Positions 5,660 through 5,832 of a stretch of 5,832 nucleotides of DNA are shown piece after piece (position 1 is the stretch's first letter; each line of letters starts with the position of its first letter). A program made the translations under genes and the position numbers. Where the stretch lies: assembly GCA_026389415.1 (NCBI GenBank), contig JAPLHX010000320.1, positions 1-5,832 on the forward strand, given 5' to 3'. This DNA comes from Coprothermobacterota bacterium. GTDB lineage: Bacteria > Caldisericota > JANLFM01. The notes below the pieces were generated by a model. The model was not told the origin of the DNA. It did not search any database and saw nothing but the letters and a program-made list of their open reading frames with translations.

Positions 5660-5832
5660 ATGTCCACTGACTTGCTGGCAACGCCCTGCCTGCTCTATTG
5701 CGGGTCCTGCCGTTATTACTTCAACCATCGCTGTAGGGGGTGTGGCAGCCAAGATCGGCCCGGTTGCCCGGTGTTTGATTGCTGCCGAACCACCAGGCAG
5801 CTTCGTTTCTGCACGGAATGCGCTGATTTTCC
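5660..5832 (+). CDS. DUF3795-family cysteine-rich protein, N-terminal part (runs off the window)
   Basis: ATG 5660 opens a frame of 57 complete codons still open at the window end. It encodes ten cysteines in 58 residues: C10, C14, C17 (CLLYCGSC), C25 and C28 (CRGC), C36 (GCPVFDCC, with C41 and C42), C51 and C54 (FCTECADFP). The order CGxC, CxGC, CPV(F/Y)xC, CxxCxxFP is the pattern I know from DUF3795 proteins, small cysteine-rich proteins of anaerobic bacteria and archaea thought to bind metal or an Fe-S cluster; their function is not established. AGGAAGG at 5642-5648 is the RBS with 11-nt spacing, which favours ATG 5660 over the in-frame GTG at 5648. The gene is separated from the kinase by 226 nt, so a shared operon is possible but not shown. 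Confidence 0.8.
   Translation, partial: MSTDLLATPCLLYCGSCRYYFNHRCRGCGSQDRPGCPVFDCCRTTRQLRFCTECADF

Noticed and set aside
5564..5752. 62-residue minus-strand frame
   Set aside because: Antisense to the start of the DUF3795-like gene; no RBS or domain features.

Overview
The window is dominated by one very large signalling gene: a cytoplasmic sensor histidine kinase with an N-terminal response-regulator receiver domain, nine tandem PAS domains, and a C-terminal HisKA/HATPase core (about 1,504 residues once repaired). As written it is split by a single-base deletion near 3637-3639. The 5' part (920-3775) therefore encodes receiver plus six PAS domains and the 3' part (from 3637 to 5433) encodes three PAS domains plus the kinase. 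No transmembrane segment is visible.

The organism cannot be fixed from the sequence alone. The GC-rich coding, the style of multi-PAS kinase, the dispersed-repeat core (a 'GTCATGCTGAGCGCGAGCGAAGC'-type motif that I associate with Chloroflexota genomes and a few other phyla) and the DUF3795-like gene together suggest an environmental, possibly anaerobic, bacterium. Chloroflexota is my best guess, at low to moderate confidence.

Layout. Positions 1-368 hold a compound inverted-repeat element with 54-bp arms at its two ends, a second nested pair of arms, and a 45-bp direct duplication in the left half; its apparent ORFs are by-products of the repeat. Positions 369-495 hold no gene. A good extended -10 promoter lies at 496-504. 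It precedes a reading frame (558-857) that looks like a secreted-protein gene whose signal peptide is broken by an in-frame stop. A 20-codon ORF with a strong ribosome binding site (861-923) overlaps the kinase start by ATGA, suggesting translational coupling. The kinase fills 920-5433. A 226-nt gap follows, with one clear hairpin (5617-5634). The window ends inside a cysteine-rich DUF3795-type gene (5660 onward).

Working together: the promoter at ~500 could transcribe the broken secreted-protein frame, the leader ORF and the kinase as one unit, and no other convincing promoter is visible before the kinase. No response regulator follows the kinase, so its output partner must lie elsewhere. 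The downstream gene has its own RBS and no evident functional link to the kinase.
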